Positions 36,383 to 46,313 of a stretch of 64,000 nucleotides of DNA are shown here, in pieces (the first letter of the stretch is position 1; each line of letters begins with the position of its first letter). A program made the translations under genes and the position numbers. The notes beneath the pieces were generated by a model. It was not told where the DNA came from. It ran no database searches and saw only the letters and a program-made list of their open reading frames with translations. The DNA is taken from IMG/VR virus record IMGVR_UViG_3300017783_003463, positions 1-64,000 of that record. One strand, written 5' to 3'. This DNA comes from a virus.

Positions 36383-39300
36383 TAGTAACCTCCGCCGGAT
36401 GAAGAACCAGAACTGGATGTTGATGAAGTATTACCAGTAATATTTTCACCTATTGTTGTTAGGTTTGCTATACTAGTACCAGTTACTGAAATATTATTTG
36501 ATTTTACAACTGGAAGAAATAGTTCATCACTGCTACTGCTTATTTCAAATAGTGCAATACTATTATTTGGATTAGCAACACTTTCGATTGTAATTTGACT
36601 GATCTCGCCGATCATGTTATTGTGAATAAATGCCGCCATTTCAGTAAAGTAAAAATCTTCTCCAAAGTCCCAATTATCAATATTAAAGTATGTATCAATT
36701 AAATTGATTACTCTTTGTTTAATTTCTGTATCACTAAGTGTAGTGTTTGAAGTTTTAGTTACATTAAATTTAGCTTGTAGTTCTCCACTTGCTAAATCTC
36801 CAAACAGTATTTTATATTTAACAGGTCTGTATATCACTTGATCACTGATACTCTTTTTGCTGTTTAAGCTGTCAAATGTATCAGTAAGTTCACTTATAGT
36901 TGGTGCATTAGGTCTAGTTTCAGGTCTAGTATCATATAACGCCCAATTTCTAAATCTAGTATTATAACTGTCTAATAACACATAGGTATCTATAATATTA
37001 GTTGTGCTTGGGTCAATCAATTGATTGATGTCGGCTATTCTATTATACTGTGTATGCAAACTACCTACGCCACTTACAACTGTGGTTCCATCTACTTCAT
37101 CTTGCACAGTATAATTAAAACCATCTACAGTTTTAGTACCCAGCTTAATTGTCTGTGATCCTACAATTTTTTCAAATGCTTCTGGGTCATTTGGGTATCC
37201 GTCATTGTTCGGATCTGAAAGTGTAACTCTTAAATTGTGAGGATCCGAATATCCGTCTGCGTATGTAAAGTATCCATAAGCATTAAATTGAAAATCTCTA
37301 CCAATTGGATTGGGATCTATTTCACTTGTAGGATTGATACTTAATATTTTTACGTTATCTCTGAGAGGTTTAAGTGTTTCGCTACTAAATGTTTCTGAAA
37401 AATTTAAATTAGTAAATTTAAGTTTCTTAGGACTTCCAACTACAAACTGTGTTTTTCTAGTTAGCATTTCCCATTCGTTTACACCATAGTTAAGTCTAAT
37501 TACCCAGCTGTTATCAATACCAGTACTGCTTCCATCACCTGCGTATTGTAAACTAAAGTTAGATGCATCATTTAATAATTCACTGTTAACTGATAAGTTA
37601 GCACTTTCAATTATAATCCATTTTTGACTTGCCGCATTATAACGCAACCCAAAACTATTGTTGCTGTTAATCTTAGCAATAACATTTGTTCTTGTTGTTG
37701 CATCTAAATCTGTACTGAGTCTCGGAACTAGTCGGCGTATTCTACTGCCACTTCCTACTACTTCACTTAAAACAATACTACCTTTTCCTGTATTGTCAAT
37801 ACCTGTTGGAGTACCAGCACTATCATCGTCTCCTAATCCATCTTTATAAAGTCTATCTACTTTAACCCATTTTGTTTTTGCATCAAGTATTGTACCTTTT
37901 ATAGTTGCGCCTGTTCCGCCGCCGCCTGTGATACTAATATTAGTACTTTGATCGTATCCACTACCAGCGTCTGTAATAGCTACAGTAGTTACTGCACCAT
38001 TTGCTATTGTGCAAGTTGCTGTAGCACCTGTACCTTTACCAGTAATAGTAACTGTTGGTGTGCTGGTATATCCACTTCCTCCGGAGGTTACACTAGCACT
38101 ACTGATATATCCTATCTTATATGGTGCATCGATAAATTCTACCAATCCGTTAATGTCTGCTTTTTTAAGTACACTGGTAGTTGTTTGTCCTATTCTTTGA
38201 ATAATACTGTTATAAGTTATATAACCACTACAAGTCCCGCTTCCTTTTGTTATTTGATTCCATCGGTATACATTATTGTCAGTGCCATCATTATTAAAAA
38301 ATACTATACCGTCGGTAGTATCATTAAAGTCTTTAAATGCATTGTGCGTTGCTGAACTATATCCTTGTCTATTGTAATAAAAATTAAATATTTCTGGATC
38401 AGCTAGTACTGGTTTAACAAACTTGTCATATATTTGTGTGCCGTTTAAACTTGTAGGCAAACTTACAACACTTCTAGTTGTAGCTCCTTTATCATAAAGA
38501 TACACATCATCAGCATACTGTGTTGCATCACTATATGTTGCTGTAGGATCATATATGTCACGGAATCTGCTGTGACCGCTGTGTACTCTGTTTACACTTT
38601 TAATTTTGCGAATGTTTTCACTAGCTGTAAGAGGAGCAATAGAATAATCATCTGCTGTTACCATTCTATCTTGTGTTGTAAAGAAGCGAGGAGCGTTTGC
38701 TTTAATACTAGCAAGACTTTCTCTTTCACTTGCGTTACTTACTACACTTTTCAAACTACATTTAAATTTTGCTTGATGTGTATTTCCACTTCTGCTAAGA
38801 TATGTAACATTAAATCCAATACTGTTAAAACTGTCAGGTGTTAGATTGTATGTTCTGTTTAATCCTGTTCTATACCAAACTCTGATAATTCCACGTGGAA
38901 TATTACCAAATCTACCATCTGCAAAGAGTATGCTAATCTGATCATTCTCTCTGCTACTGATACTGTAAATATCTCTAATTTTATTTTGTCTTGCATTAAA
39001 CAATGTGTTAGCGCCAAACAGTCTATCAACTCTACTCCATGTTTTTAATACTTGACCTACTTCGTCTACAGTCTGAACCCACACTTCACCGTTAGCAACA
39101 TTATCACTGTTAATATCAACTGCTAAATTTGGTAGTCCGTTGTCAATTTGAAAGTCTTTAAAGTTTAGTGTTCCTTGTTTAAAGCCTACAAAGAAACCAG
39201 TGTTTGGTGAACCAAACCCACTATTGTCATTTCTATAAAGTAAGTCAACGTTTGTGTAAGGATCAGGATCTTTTTCTATCACTGCATTTGTAGTACTGTT

Positions 39301-39954
39301 GATAGTTGGATTGTACAAACTAAATGTTGCATTAGCATTATTAATTTTATTTGAAAACTCTCTATTGATTTTGTTGTTTGTACTATTTGTTCTATAGACT
39401 TCGTTTGAGATTCCTTCAATTATTGTTTTACTAAAAGGCGATCCAAACTGACTACTGCTTTGAAAAATGCTGTTCATAATAGCTAAAAAGTTTTGATAGC
39501 TTGCAGGGTTTGTTACATCTTCAAATTGTGTAACAACATTTGCAAGACTTTCTCCAGTAGCGTCAAATACTTGTTCGTCTGTTTGTACACTATCAATCTT
39601 TAAAAAGCCATTTGCAACAACATTTCTAGTAGGAGTATAACCTAAAAATTCAGCAATACGCAAGGCGCTTTCTCTACGTTCTGCTGTACTTAGATAATTT
39701 TCTCTTTGACCTAAATCTGCTCTAAATGCTAGGTTGTGTCCTAGGAATGCAATCAATTCAATGAGAGCTATAAATTCACTACTATTAATATAGTCATTAA
39801 AGTTTTCTGGATAGTTTGTGCTGATGTAATCGACCATTGCTGATCTGATTGTTTCAAAATCATATGCTTTGAGATTTGCTTGAGCAAAACTTTCGTATGC
39901 TACTGTAAAATCCTCTGCGGCAAATAAACTACTTTGACGTGCGCCTTGTGCCAT
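36382..39954 (-). CDS. gp6: baseplate wedge protein gp6
   Basis: 1190 residues, well above T4 gp6 (660). The N-terminal third carries the gp6 signature 'NYPENFNDYINSSEFIALIE' and 'AERRESALRIAEFLGYTPTR', which in T4 builds the inner ring of the baseplate. The excess length includes a Gly/Thr-rich insertion with repeated 'GSGYTSTPTVTITG'-type units (about residues 625-680) and a Ser/Gly-rich tail. Start overlaps the gp25 stop by one base; the stop overlaps the giant gene's start (TAATG). Acts in tail baseplate assembly and contraction. Confidence 0.88.
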   Translation of the reverse strand: MAQGARQSSLFAAEDFTVAYESFAQANLKAYDFETIRSAMVDYISTNYPENFNDYINSSEFIALIELIAFLGHNLAFRADLGQRENYLSTAERRESALRIAEFLGYTPTRNVVANGFLKIDSVQTDEQVFDATGESLANVVTQFEDVTNPASYQNFLAIMNSIFQSSSQFGSPFSKTIIEGISNEVYRTNSTNNKINREFSNKINNANATFSLYNPTINSTTNAVIEKDPDPYTNVDLLYRNDNSGFGSPNTGFFVGFKQGTLNFKDFQIDNGLPNLAVDINSDNVANGEVWVQTVDEVGQVLKTWSRVDRLFGANTLFNARQNKIRDIYSISSRENDQISILFADGRFGNIPRGIIRVWYRTGLNRTYNLTPDSFNSIGFNVTYLSRSGNTHQAKFKCSLKSVVSNASERESLASIKANAPRFFTTQDRMVTADDYSIAPLTASENIRKIKSVNRVHSGHSRFRDIYDPTATYSDATQYADDVYLYDKGATTRSVVSLPTSLNGTQIYDKFVKPVLADPEIFNFYYNRQGYSSATHNAFKDFNDTTDGIVFFNNDGTDNNVYRWNQITKGSGTCSGYITYNSIIQRIGQTTTSVLKKADINGLVEFIDAPYKIGYISSASVTSGGSGYTSTPTVTITGKGTGATATCTIANGAVTTVAITDAGSGYDQSTNISITGGGGTGATIKGTILDAKTKWVKVDRLYKDGLGDDDSAGTPTGIDNTGKGSIVLSEVVGSGSRIRRLVPRLSTDLDATTRTNVIAKINSNNSFGLRYNAASQKWIIIESANLSVNSELLNDASNFSLQYAGDGSSTGIDNSWVIRLNYGVNEWEMLTRKTQFVVGSPKKLKFTNLNFSETFSSETLKPLRDNVKILSINPTSEIDPNPIGRDFQFNAYGYFTYADGYSDPHNLRVTLSDPNNDGYPNDPEAFEKIVGSQTIKLGTKTVDGFNYTVQDEVDGTTVVSGVGSLHTQYNRIADINQLIDPSTTNIIDTYVLLDSYNTRFRNWALYDTRPETRPNAPTISELTDTFDSLNSKKSISDQVIYRPVKYKILFGDLASGELQAKFNVTKTSNTTLSDTEIKQRVINLIDTYFNIDNWDFGEDFYFTEMAAFIHNNMIGEISQITIESVANPNNSIALFEISSSSDELFLPVVKSNNISVTGTSIANLTTIGENITGNTSSTSSSGSSSGGGY

Positions 39955-40316
39955 TATTCTTCACCTGTAAAGTTAAGCAACAGTTCTTCTGCTGTTCCTG
40001 TATCAATGTATTCTAATCTAACCTTTATCTCTAAACTATGTTCAGTGGGTTTGCTTAATAGCGTTTCCAGCACATTCCAACGTGGATCATTATTAACTAT
40101 TTTGTCAACATCATCTTTTGCTTCTTGCTCGGTTATTTCATCTAAGGGTTCAAATACTAATTCAGGTAGTATACTACCAAAAGTAGGATTACCTACTCTT
40201 TCTCCACGACGAGTATAAAAGTGATTGAGTAAATCACGCTTTGCAAGGTCAGCATCTGTAAGTGTTTTTGCACCGCTGATACTGTCTATTGTGCTATATC
40301 CGATATAGGTTACCAT
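39954..40316 (-). CDS. gp25: baseplate wedge protein gp25
   Basis: 120 residues, close to T4 gp25 (132). 'LLNHFYTRRGERVGNPTFGS' and the following 'EITEQEAKDDVDKIV' are the typical gp25-family blocks; it joins gp6 and gp53 in the wedge. Starts at ATG 40316 only five bases after a late-type box (CATAAATA), so the message from that box would be nearly leaderless; otherwise it is read through from the upstream gene. Overlaps the gp6 start by one base. Confidence 0.9.
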   Translation of the reverse strand: MVTYIGYSTIDSISGAKTLTDADLAKRDLLNHFYTRRGERVGNPTFGSILPELVFEPLDEITEQEAKDDVDKIVNNDPRWNVLETLLSKPTEHSLEIKVRLEYIDTGTAEELLLNFTGEE

Positions 40317-40321
40317 ACTAT

Positions 40322-40329
40322 TATTTATG
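40322..40329 (-). promoter_or_regulatory. late-type promoter box CATAAATA upstream of gp25
   Basis: CATAAATA on the minus strand (one mismatch to TATAAATA), in the 32-base gap between gp25 and the upstream gene's stop at 40349. The distance to ATG is only five bases, so it may be a fortuitous match. Confidence 0.35.
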
Positions 40330-40348
40330 GTAAAATTAAGTACTCGGT

Positions 40349-41245
40349 TTATATTTTTATTGTAGTTTTTATCATATCACCTGTATTCATGCTTTCAGTG
40401 ATCGTAAGTGTAGTTCCATCAACAGTAAAGTCAAATAAATGCTGTTGAATATTATCATTTATGGTTACTGTAAGTTTTTCTATAGGAGTCATACTAGCAG
40501 ATTTAGACAGTGTAAACGTATTAGTACCGCTGTATACAAAATTTTGTACTATAAGTGTATCATTATAGTCTTTAACTATTTGTCTTTGCTTTCCTTCTGG
40601 TGTAAACGGTAAAAACTTCAATGTTTCAGCATAATAAGAAAATCTCGCTCTTCGAAGCTGATCTGTATTGAGTATGGCTTTTTCATTAACCTCTCTCATA
40701 TTAAAAACGCCTCTACTTCTATACCAGGCTCTAGTTTTTGGATTTCCATAGTCTGCTAATCTTAATACAGTTGCAATTTTTATACATAATTCTTTATTAA
40801 TGGTACTGTTTACTATCATGTTTGCAACAGTATCATAATCAAGTAATCTCAAGGGTTTTAGCAAATTGTATTCAATAGCGCCTTGTATACTTTGAAATAA
40901 TTTGCCTGTTGCCCAATGATACAATATTATTGCGTCATATGCACTTCTACTCATAGTAGTAACATTATTAGCTATTAACTGACTTTTAGCAAGTAACTCT
41001 TGTTTATTATACGCTTCTTGCCAAAGATCAAATGCTTGCTGTTCTGTTAGTCCTATATCATATTCACCTTCGCCGTATGCTGTAGTATCAAATCCGTTGT
41101 AACTACTGAAAAAACCTAATGCTAATAATCTTGCATTTTCACTAGAAGTAACATTTTCTAAAGACAGTTGTGTACTGTATGCTGTTTCATCTTTAACAGT
41201 AAAATCATTCCATATCTTTTTAAATTTGTTTTCAACTGTATCCAT
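40349..41245 (-). CDS. baseplate-cluster protein with lysozyme-like N-terminal half
   Basis: 298 residues. The first 200 ('EYDIGLTEQQAFDLWQEAYN', 'MSRSAYDAIILYHWATG') follow the helix pattern of phage lysozymes (IT..QA..L and AL..F..N.G), but the catalytic Glu/Asp region near the start is not recognisable. It may be a lysozyme fold used structurally, or a divergent enzyme. The C-terminal 90 residues are beta-rich ('SGTNTFTLSKSASM'). Lies between gp5 and gp25. Assigned as virion protein by context. Confidence 0.55.
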   Translation of the reverse strand: MDTVENKFKKIWNDFTVKDETAYSTQLSLENVTSSENARLLALGFFSSYNGFDTTAYGEGEYDIGLTEQQAFDLWQEAYNKQELLAKSQLIANNVTTMSRSAYDAIILYHWATGKLFQSIQGAIEYNLLKPLRLLDYDTVANMIVNSTINKELCIKIATVLRLADYGNPKTRAWYRSRGVFNMREVNEKAILNTDQLRRARFSYYAETLKFLPFTPEGKQRQIVKDYNDTLIVQNFVYSGTNTFTLSKSASMTPIEKLTVTINDNIQQHLFDFTVDGTTLTITESMNTGDMIKTTIKI

Positions 41246-42654
41246 TATGTAAATGTTCCTGCTTTTCTCGGATTAACTGAACTTGCATTAGAGCTTGTGG
41301 CTTTTGCACTTGAGTTAGGAGATTGATTGTTGTTTATTTTACTCATATCTATATCTTTAGCAGTAAATTCAGTAGTAGCACTTGCAACCTGTGGCAACAT
41401 TTCTTGTTCTTCTGCATGTCCTCCCCAAGGTTCAGCTTCTGGAACTCGACTGTTTATACTTTCTTTAACTGAGTTATTCACTGTTAAATTATTTGCTACA
41501 GTTTTAGTTGCCTCGGTAGCTTCCGGGCCGTTCAAATCAATTAATGCCGCTGTAGTCCTCATATTACCTTTAGCTCTGATATGTCCATTTAAATCTGTCG
41601 TTAATTTAATATCTTTGTTGGCATGCAAATTAAACTCACCTGTTGCAGTTTCTATTGTTGCGCCATCTTCTCCTCTTGCTTTCATGGTAATTTTATCTGC
41701 ATCTAAATTAAAATCTCCTTCACAATACAGATTGAAATCTGTTTTAGTATGCATACTAACAGCTTCTTCGGCATATATGTCTATTTTACCATCGTTGCTC
41801 ATTTGAATCCAGCTACTTCCACTTTGATTGATTATATAAATCATTCCAGTGCCGTCATGCATTAGTATTTGTGCGCCGCCTTGACTTGCAAGTCTTACTA
41901 AATTACTCAGCCCACCTTTTCTCTCCTTGTCTGGTGTTAAACAAGTATCGCTATTCGGAAGTGTTCCGTCATCCATTACAAAACTATGTCCACCGGGCGT
42001 GTTAAATCCAAAAACCTGGGTTGGGCTTTCTCTTCGTTGACTACTACTGCTTAATCCTCTGAGGCTATCTATGCCAACACCTTGTCCAGTAAGAGCTTCT
42101 CCGTCTTTGGTTTTATCACTTTGTTCTTCACTGTTTTTAACAGTCATACTAGATGCTCGAGGTCTTTTATTTTTATCTTGTACTTTCTTAACACTAGGGT
42201 CTAGTGTAGGTCCTATTGTATCCGCTTCGCTGTCTACAAATGCCGCCGCATTACTAGGCACACTAGCATTCCTGGTAACGTCAGGAAGCACACCTACCAT
42301 TACACCTACATCACTGTTATTAGGAAAAGCCACTAGTATTTGACTTCCTGGTGCAGGAGGATGACTGCTCATACCGTAACTATTTGTAGCGTTTGCGTAT
42401 TGATATGATCCTCCGTATGGAGTTGCACGTCTTATACGATGATATTGCTGTCTTTCATCTTTACTATCAACGTCACCTGCATAGTTTTCACCAACAAGTT
42501 CAACATACATAAACCCTTCATATCTATCATCTACAGTATCAATAACTTTTGCGATAAACAAACCTGTGTACTTTTGAAGGCCGTTTACAGATTTAGACAT
42601 ATCATAACCTTTTTCAAAAGTTTGATTTATGTCGTTCATTCCTTTATATCTCAT
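41245..42654 (-). CDS. gp5: baseplate central spike/hub protein gp5
   Basis: 469 residues. The N-terminal OB-fold-like part ('YTGLFIAKVIDTVDDRYEGF', 'APGSQILVAFPNNSDVGVMV') is followed by 'GFNTPGGHSFVMDDG' and a C-terminal beta-helix with repeating strands ('IDIYAEEAVSMHTKTDFNLY'), as in gp5 and VgrG spikes. Unlike T4 gp5 there is no lysozyme domain between the two parts, at least none with recognisable catalytic motifs. Start ATG 42654 follows the hub gene's stop by four bases. Confidence 0.85.
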   Translation of the reverse strand: MRYKGMNDINQTFEKGYDMSKSVNGLQKYTGLFIAKVIDTVDDRYEGFMYVELVGENYAGDVDSKDERQQYHRIRRATPYGGSYQYANATNSYGMSSHPPAPGSQILVAFPNNSDVGVMVGVLPDVTRNASVPSNAAAFVDSEADTIGPTLDPSVKKVQDKNKRPRASSMTVKNSEEQSDKTKDGEALTGQGVGIDSLRGLSSSSQRRESPTQVFGFNTPGGHSFVMDDGTLPNSDTCLTPDKERKGGLSNLVRLASQGGAQILMHDGTGMIYIINQSGSSWIQMSNDGKIDIYAEEAVSMHTKTDFNLYCEGDFNLDADKITMKARGEDGATIETATGEFNLHANKDIKLTTDLNGHIRAKGNMRTTAALIDLNGPEATEATKTVANNLTVNNSVKESINSRVPEAEPWGGHAEEQEMLPQVASATTEFTAKDIDMSKINNNQSPNSSAKATSSNASSVNPRKAGTFT

Positions 42655-42658
42655 ACTG

Positions 42659-45412
42659 TTATCCTAACATAATATCTTTTAAAAATTGTGGTGCATTTTT
42701 AGCTCTTATTCTACCACTAGCATCTGGTAGTCCGCCCCAATAAGCACTACCTCCTGGTGCTTGTCCAAATTGTTTAGCAATGTCTATATGAAATCCATTA
42801 TTTCCCATATATCCATTACCAGCACCTATGCCAGTTGCGCCTGCACGTTTAGCTTCAGCTAAAAAGTTTTGTATTAGTGGAACGTCTGCCGGATTGCTTA
42901 AACTTAAATTTCTACCAGAGGCATTTTGTATTCTAATATCAGCCGCCGCTCCGTTGTCGTGTCGTCTTGTACCTGTTCTATTTCCACCAGAAGCTATATC
43001 AGGTTGTCCTCCACTGTATACAACTACACTTAGCCCGCTATTATCAGCCGCAGTTTGTAATATACTTTTAAGTTCAGGTTTGATTTCTTGATTTCGTATT
43101 GTACCACTAGAATTAATTTGAGATTCTATTACATTAGGATTAGCTACATCACCATCTTCTACTTCACCTAAGCTAGACCCGGGTTGCTGTTCTGTTTCTG
43201 AACCTGATTGTTCGCCTTCACCTTGCTCTTCTGGAGTTTTCAATGCTGGTCTTTGTTTTTCTTGTTCCATATCTATTTCACCAGAATTCAAATACTCCCA
43301 CATCATACCTACATTTGTATTTGTATCTCTGTAACTTTGCAATGTCATTGTAAACTGTCCTTCAGAATAACTTGCATCTACTGTGTGAACTCTAAATAAT
43401 CCTACGATACCATAGTTTGCTTCTGGTATACGCATAAGACCTGTGTCTTGGTCTGGATAAGTTGGAAAATCTAAATTTAAAAAGTAACTAACACCTCCTC
43501 TAGTATAGTCTGCGCCTTCTAGTGTTGCTTTTCGACTTTTAGGTCTACCTAACCAATAAGGATCTCCTCTTACTGTAATTTGTTGTTGTACTAGATCACC
43601 TAAACTTTCTAAATTCAGTTCTACCGCCCCTAAGAATACTGCACCAGCTGTATCACCTTCATCTGGCCCATTGGTTGCTTTACTATTAATAGGCGCAATA
43701 TCGTGTGTAAGAGGAAAATTAGTATATTCTTCATTATTTTTATTAACACCAAATAGCTCGCTTTGTGTTAAGTATCTTCCAGTCTGGTTATTAAATGCTC
43801 CGTTGTTTACACGATTCTCTGCTTTTATTTGTTGTTCAAGTGCTATAACTTGATCTTCTATTGGACCTTTACTAGCTTCTAGTGATTTTATTTCGTCCTC
43901 TGCACTTTTAATATCTTGCTGTACTGATTCAATTTTAGCTTCGCCTCTTTTTGCTTCATTTGGATTAAGTAGTACAAGGTCATCTTGGAAATTTTTAAGT
44001 TGACCTTGGTTTTCTCTGATGAGAGCTTTTTGTGCATCAATTTGTTCATTAATCTCTAATAGTGCAGTTTTTTTAATATTAAATTCACTACCAGGTGTAC
44101 CTTCTCCGCCGAATGTATTAGCTACAAATCTACCAGCACCTTGATTCAATGCTTGTATTTGATAATAAGTTGTGTTGAGATAGATATCTAAATTTAAAAC
44201 TTCAGTATTAAGACCTGTATGATAATAATCAAATCGTTTCTTTAAAAGATCTTTTCTAATAATATTTTGTAAACGTTCTTTTTGTATACTTCGACTTTTA
44301 ATAACTTCTTCGTATGAATCAACATCGTGATGAAGTTCAGGTACAGCAATAGCATGTACATTAATTGTTATTTCTTTAGCCCAATCTCTTGATATTGGAT
44401 CGTACATTTGATACACAGTATCGGTATCGAACACAATCCATTGACTTAAATCTTTCCATGTAGTTGCTTTAGCTTTTGGATCATCGGGATTGTCTTTGTG
44501 AAAGCCTCCTTCATCTGTTGGAAGTTTTCTGTATTCTGTTGTTTGAAATAAAGCCATTACAATAAGGTCAGTAAGTCTTGTACCCTTTGGTATAGTAAAA
44601 GTTAAATTTCCAGTACCAGTTACACTAACATTTCCTAAGTCAACATTACCTGCACTTGAATTTTGACCAGCTGGTCCTTCAGATGAGTCTGGACTTGCTC
44701 CAAAAGACCATTCTAAGAATGGGCTAGCTTTTTCAGTAACACCAAATACATAGTCATGTGATAAAGATCTACCTGAGCTATTTGCAACTTGTTTATCTTC
44801 TTGAAGATTAACTTGTTTTTGCAGTCCTTCTAAGAATCCTCCAAAAGTACTTGCCGCTACAGTCATATCTTGTTTTGTAGTAAGTATTAGTTTTTTGAAA
44901 GCATCTTGTGTTGTTTCAATTAAATCTGCTCTATACTGTGTAGCGCCTTCACTGTATGCAAAGTCTAAAGCTGTCATCGTACACATCCAATAGTAAGGAG
45001 GTGTAATATTCTGTGTCGGTGCTCCGTCTTGTTCGTATCCTATAAACTTTAGTTCTAACAAATATGCGGCTTTTAAATGATTTACAATTCCTAAGTCTTG
45101 AGCGGCTTGAGCAATTCTTGTATATAGTGTAGCACCACCTGGTTCAACTAAATTAAAACTAAAAACATTTGCTACTGCTTCTCTGTTAACAGCTTGTTTG
45201 TTAAATGCTAGTTTTAGATTTTGTTGCACACTTTGGATATTAATCTCAGCTTCTACACCGCTTTGAGCAATTATTTTTACATTGTTCGAGTTAATAACTT
45301 GATCATACTTGTTCACATCTTCTGGACGTACCATATACATGGTCCAGTTATAAGTTACATTGTCATACCCATTGAGTATATTATCTTCGTAAAATTGAAC
45401 TTTTCCAGCCAT
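42659..45412 (-). CDS. baseplate hub/tail protein with coiled coil and C-terminal M15-like peptidase domain
   Basis: 917 residues. An N-terminal beta-rich hub-like part starts 'YNWTMYMVRPEDV'. A charged coiled coil follows in the middle ('ALIRENQGQLKNFQDDL', 'IKSAEDEIKSLEAS'), then an acidic Glu/Gln linker. The last 150 residues resemble M15-type D-Ala-D-Ala/LD-endopeptidases: 'RRHDNGAAADI' (His about 818 and downstream Asp) and 'GFHIDI' (His about 875). It probably cleaves peptidoglycan during injection, a job T4 gives to the gp5 lysozyme. Gene sits between gp5 and gp53. Confidence 0.7.
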   Translation of the reverse strand: MAGKVQFYEDNILNGYDNVTYNWTMYMVRPEDVNKYDQVINSNNVKIIAQSGVEAEINIQSVQQNLKLAFNKQAVNREAVANVFSFNLVEPGGATLYTRIAQAAQDLGIVNHLKAAYLLELKFIGYEQDGAPTQNITPPYYWMCTMTALDFAYSEGATQYRADLIETTQDAFKKLILTTKQDMTVAASTFGGFLEGLQKQVNLQEDKQVANSSGRSLSHDYVFGVTEKASPFLEWSFGASPDSSEGPAGQNSSAGNVDLGNVSVTGTGNLTFTIPKGTRLTDLIVMALFQTTEYRKLPTDEGGFHKDNPDDPKAKATTWKDLSQWIVFDTDTVYQMYDPISRDWAKEITINVHAIAVPELHHDVDSYEEVIKSRSIQKERLQNIIRKDLLKKRFDYYHTGLNTEVLNLDIYLNTTYYQIQALNQGAGRFVANTFGGEGTPGSEFNIKKTALLEINEQIDAQKALIRENQGQLKNFQDDLVLLNPNEAKRGEAKIESVQQDIKSAEDEIKSLEASKGPIEDQVIALEQQIKAENRVNNGAFNNQTGRYLTQSELFGVNKNNEEYTNFPLTHDIAPINSKATNGPDEGDTAGAVFLGAVELNLESLGDLVQQQITVRGDPYWLGRPKSRKATLEGADYTRGGVSYFLNLDFPTYPDQDTGLMRIPEANYGIVGLFRVHTVDASYSEGQFTMTLQSYRDTNTNVGMMWEYLNSGEIDMEQEKQRPALKTPEEQGEGEQSGSETEQQPGSSLGEVEDGDVANPNVIESQINSSGTIRNQEIKPELKSILQTAADNSGLSVVVYSGGQPDIASGGNRTGTRRHDNGAAADIRIQNASGRNLSLSNPADVPLIQNFLAEAKRAGATGIGAGNGYMGNNGFHIDIAKQFGQAPGGSAYWGGLPDASGRIRAKNAPQFLKDIMLG

Positions 45413-45711
45413 TAGTTTGTCCCGGTAGGTCTGTAATTCTTAGGTACAACTATCCTAGTTCCTGAGATAAAATCCATGATCGGGTCAGTGAGTTTATCTC
45501 TATTGTAATGTGCAAACACCCACCATAGTCTTGAACTTCCATACATATCAAACGCTAACAAATCTGGTCGTTTATTGTACTTTGGTTGTATTATCAAAGT
45601 AGTTGTTTCTTCTGTCAGATTTTCAATAGTCAATGGAGGTTGATACAAGTCAAGGTACTTTTTATTGACAGAAGTTAAAGCATAGTTACTTTTATTATCG
45701 TATCTCTTCAT
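45412..45711 (-). CDS. gp53: baseplate wedge protein gp53
   Basis: 99 residues. 'RPDLLAFDMYGSSRLWWVFA' and 'DPIMDFISGTRIVVP' form the LysM-like gp53 domain seen in T4 (gp53, 196 residues) and in marine myophages, where shorter versions are common. Binds gp25/gp6 in the wedge. Adjoins both neighbours with one-base overlaps, so translation is coupled. Confidence 0.82.
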   Translation of the reverse strand: MKRYDNKSNYALTSVNKKYLDLYQPPLTIENLTEETTTLIIQPKYNKRPDLLAFDMYGSSRLWWVFAHYNRDKLTDPIMDFISGTRIVVPKNYRPTGTN

Positions 45712-46313
45712 TAAATAAATCCATTTTGATATGCACGACCGCTAATAAAATCGTTAGTAGTAAACTTACTTTTTTGTCTGTCTGGGTTTTGTTGTACTGC
45801 TAATCCAACAAACATGTTCATCATTACAGGTATTTGTGTATCTCCATCAAATAATTTTAAATCTACATTACTATCATATGTTGTACTAAACTGTGTTACT
45901 ACGACCGGAATATTATTAAACTGTTTCTGTCCAAATGCACTAAAATTTAATACTGGAGGAGGAGTACCTGCTACAGGTGAGTTTTGATTAAGCCCAAAAA
46001 ACATTTTTGAAACACTTCTCAAAAAATGTAATACAGCATATGTATATCTAGCTTCGTCGTCTGTAACACTAGCAAATTGACAAGTCAATTGTATGTCTGG
46101 ACTTGGCGTATTTCTATACGCTTGGTATGTATAATTTGTGTGTGTTAGATCATATGCTGAATATGATACACTTTGCGAATATGTAATATCAGGCTGTATA
46201 GGGAACATGATACCTCTATGTACCTGTAATGGAGCCGCAGGTCCATTAAAGTAAAGCGAAGGAGCATTTCTTTTTAAGGTCAATTTAACACGGTTTTTAC
46301 TTAGCACTGTCAT
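45711..46313 (-). CDS. tail/baseplate structural protein
   Basis: 200 residues. Beta-rich, with 'PVVVTQFSTTYDSNVDLKLF' and 'IPVMMNMFVGLAVQQNPDR', similar in feel to baseplate proteins that match the tail-tube fold. No clear assignment to gp48 or gp54 (both longer in T4). One-base overlap with gp53; the upstream nucleotidyltransferase gene ends inside its start. Function inferred from context only. Confidence 0.6.
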   Translation of the reverse strand: MTVLSKNRVKLTLKRNAPSLYFNGPAAPLQVHRGIMFPIQPDITYSQSVSYSAYDLTHTNYTYQAYRNTPSPDIQLTCQFASVTDDEARYTYAVLHFLRSVSKMFFGLNQNSPVAGTPPPVLNFSAFGQKQFNNIPVVVTQFSTTYDSNVDLKLFDGDTQIPVMMNMFVGLAVQQNPDRQKSKFTTNDFISGRAYQNGFI

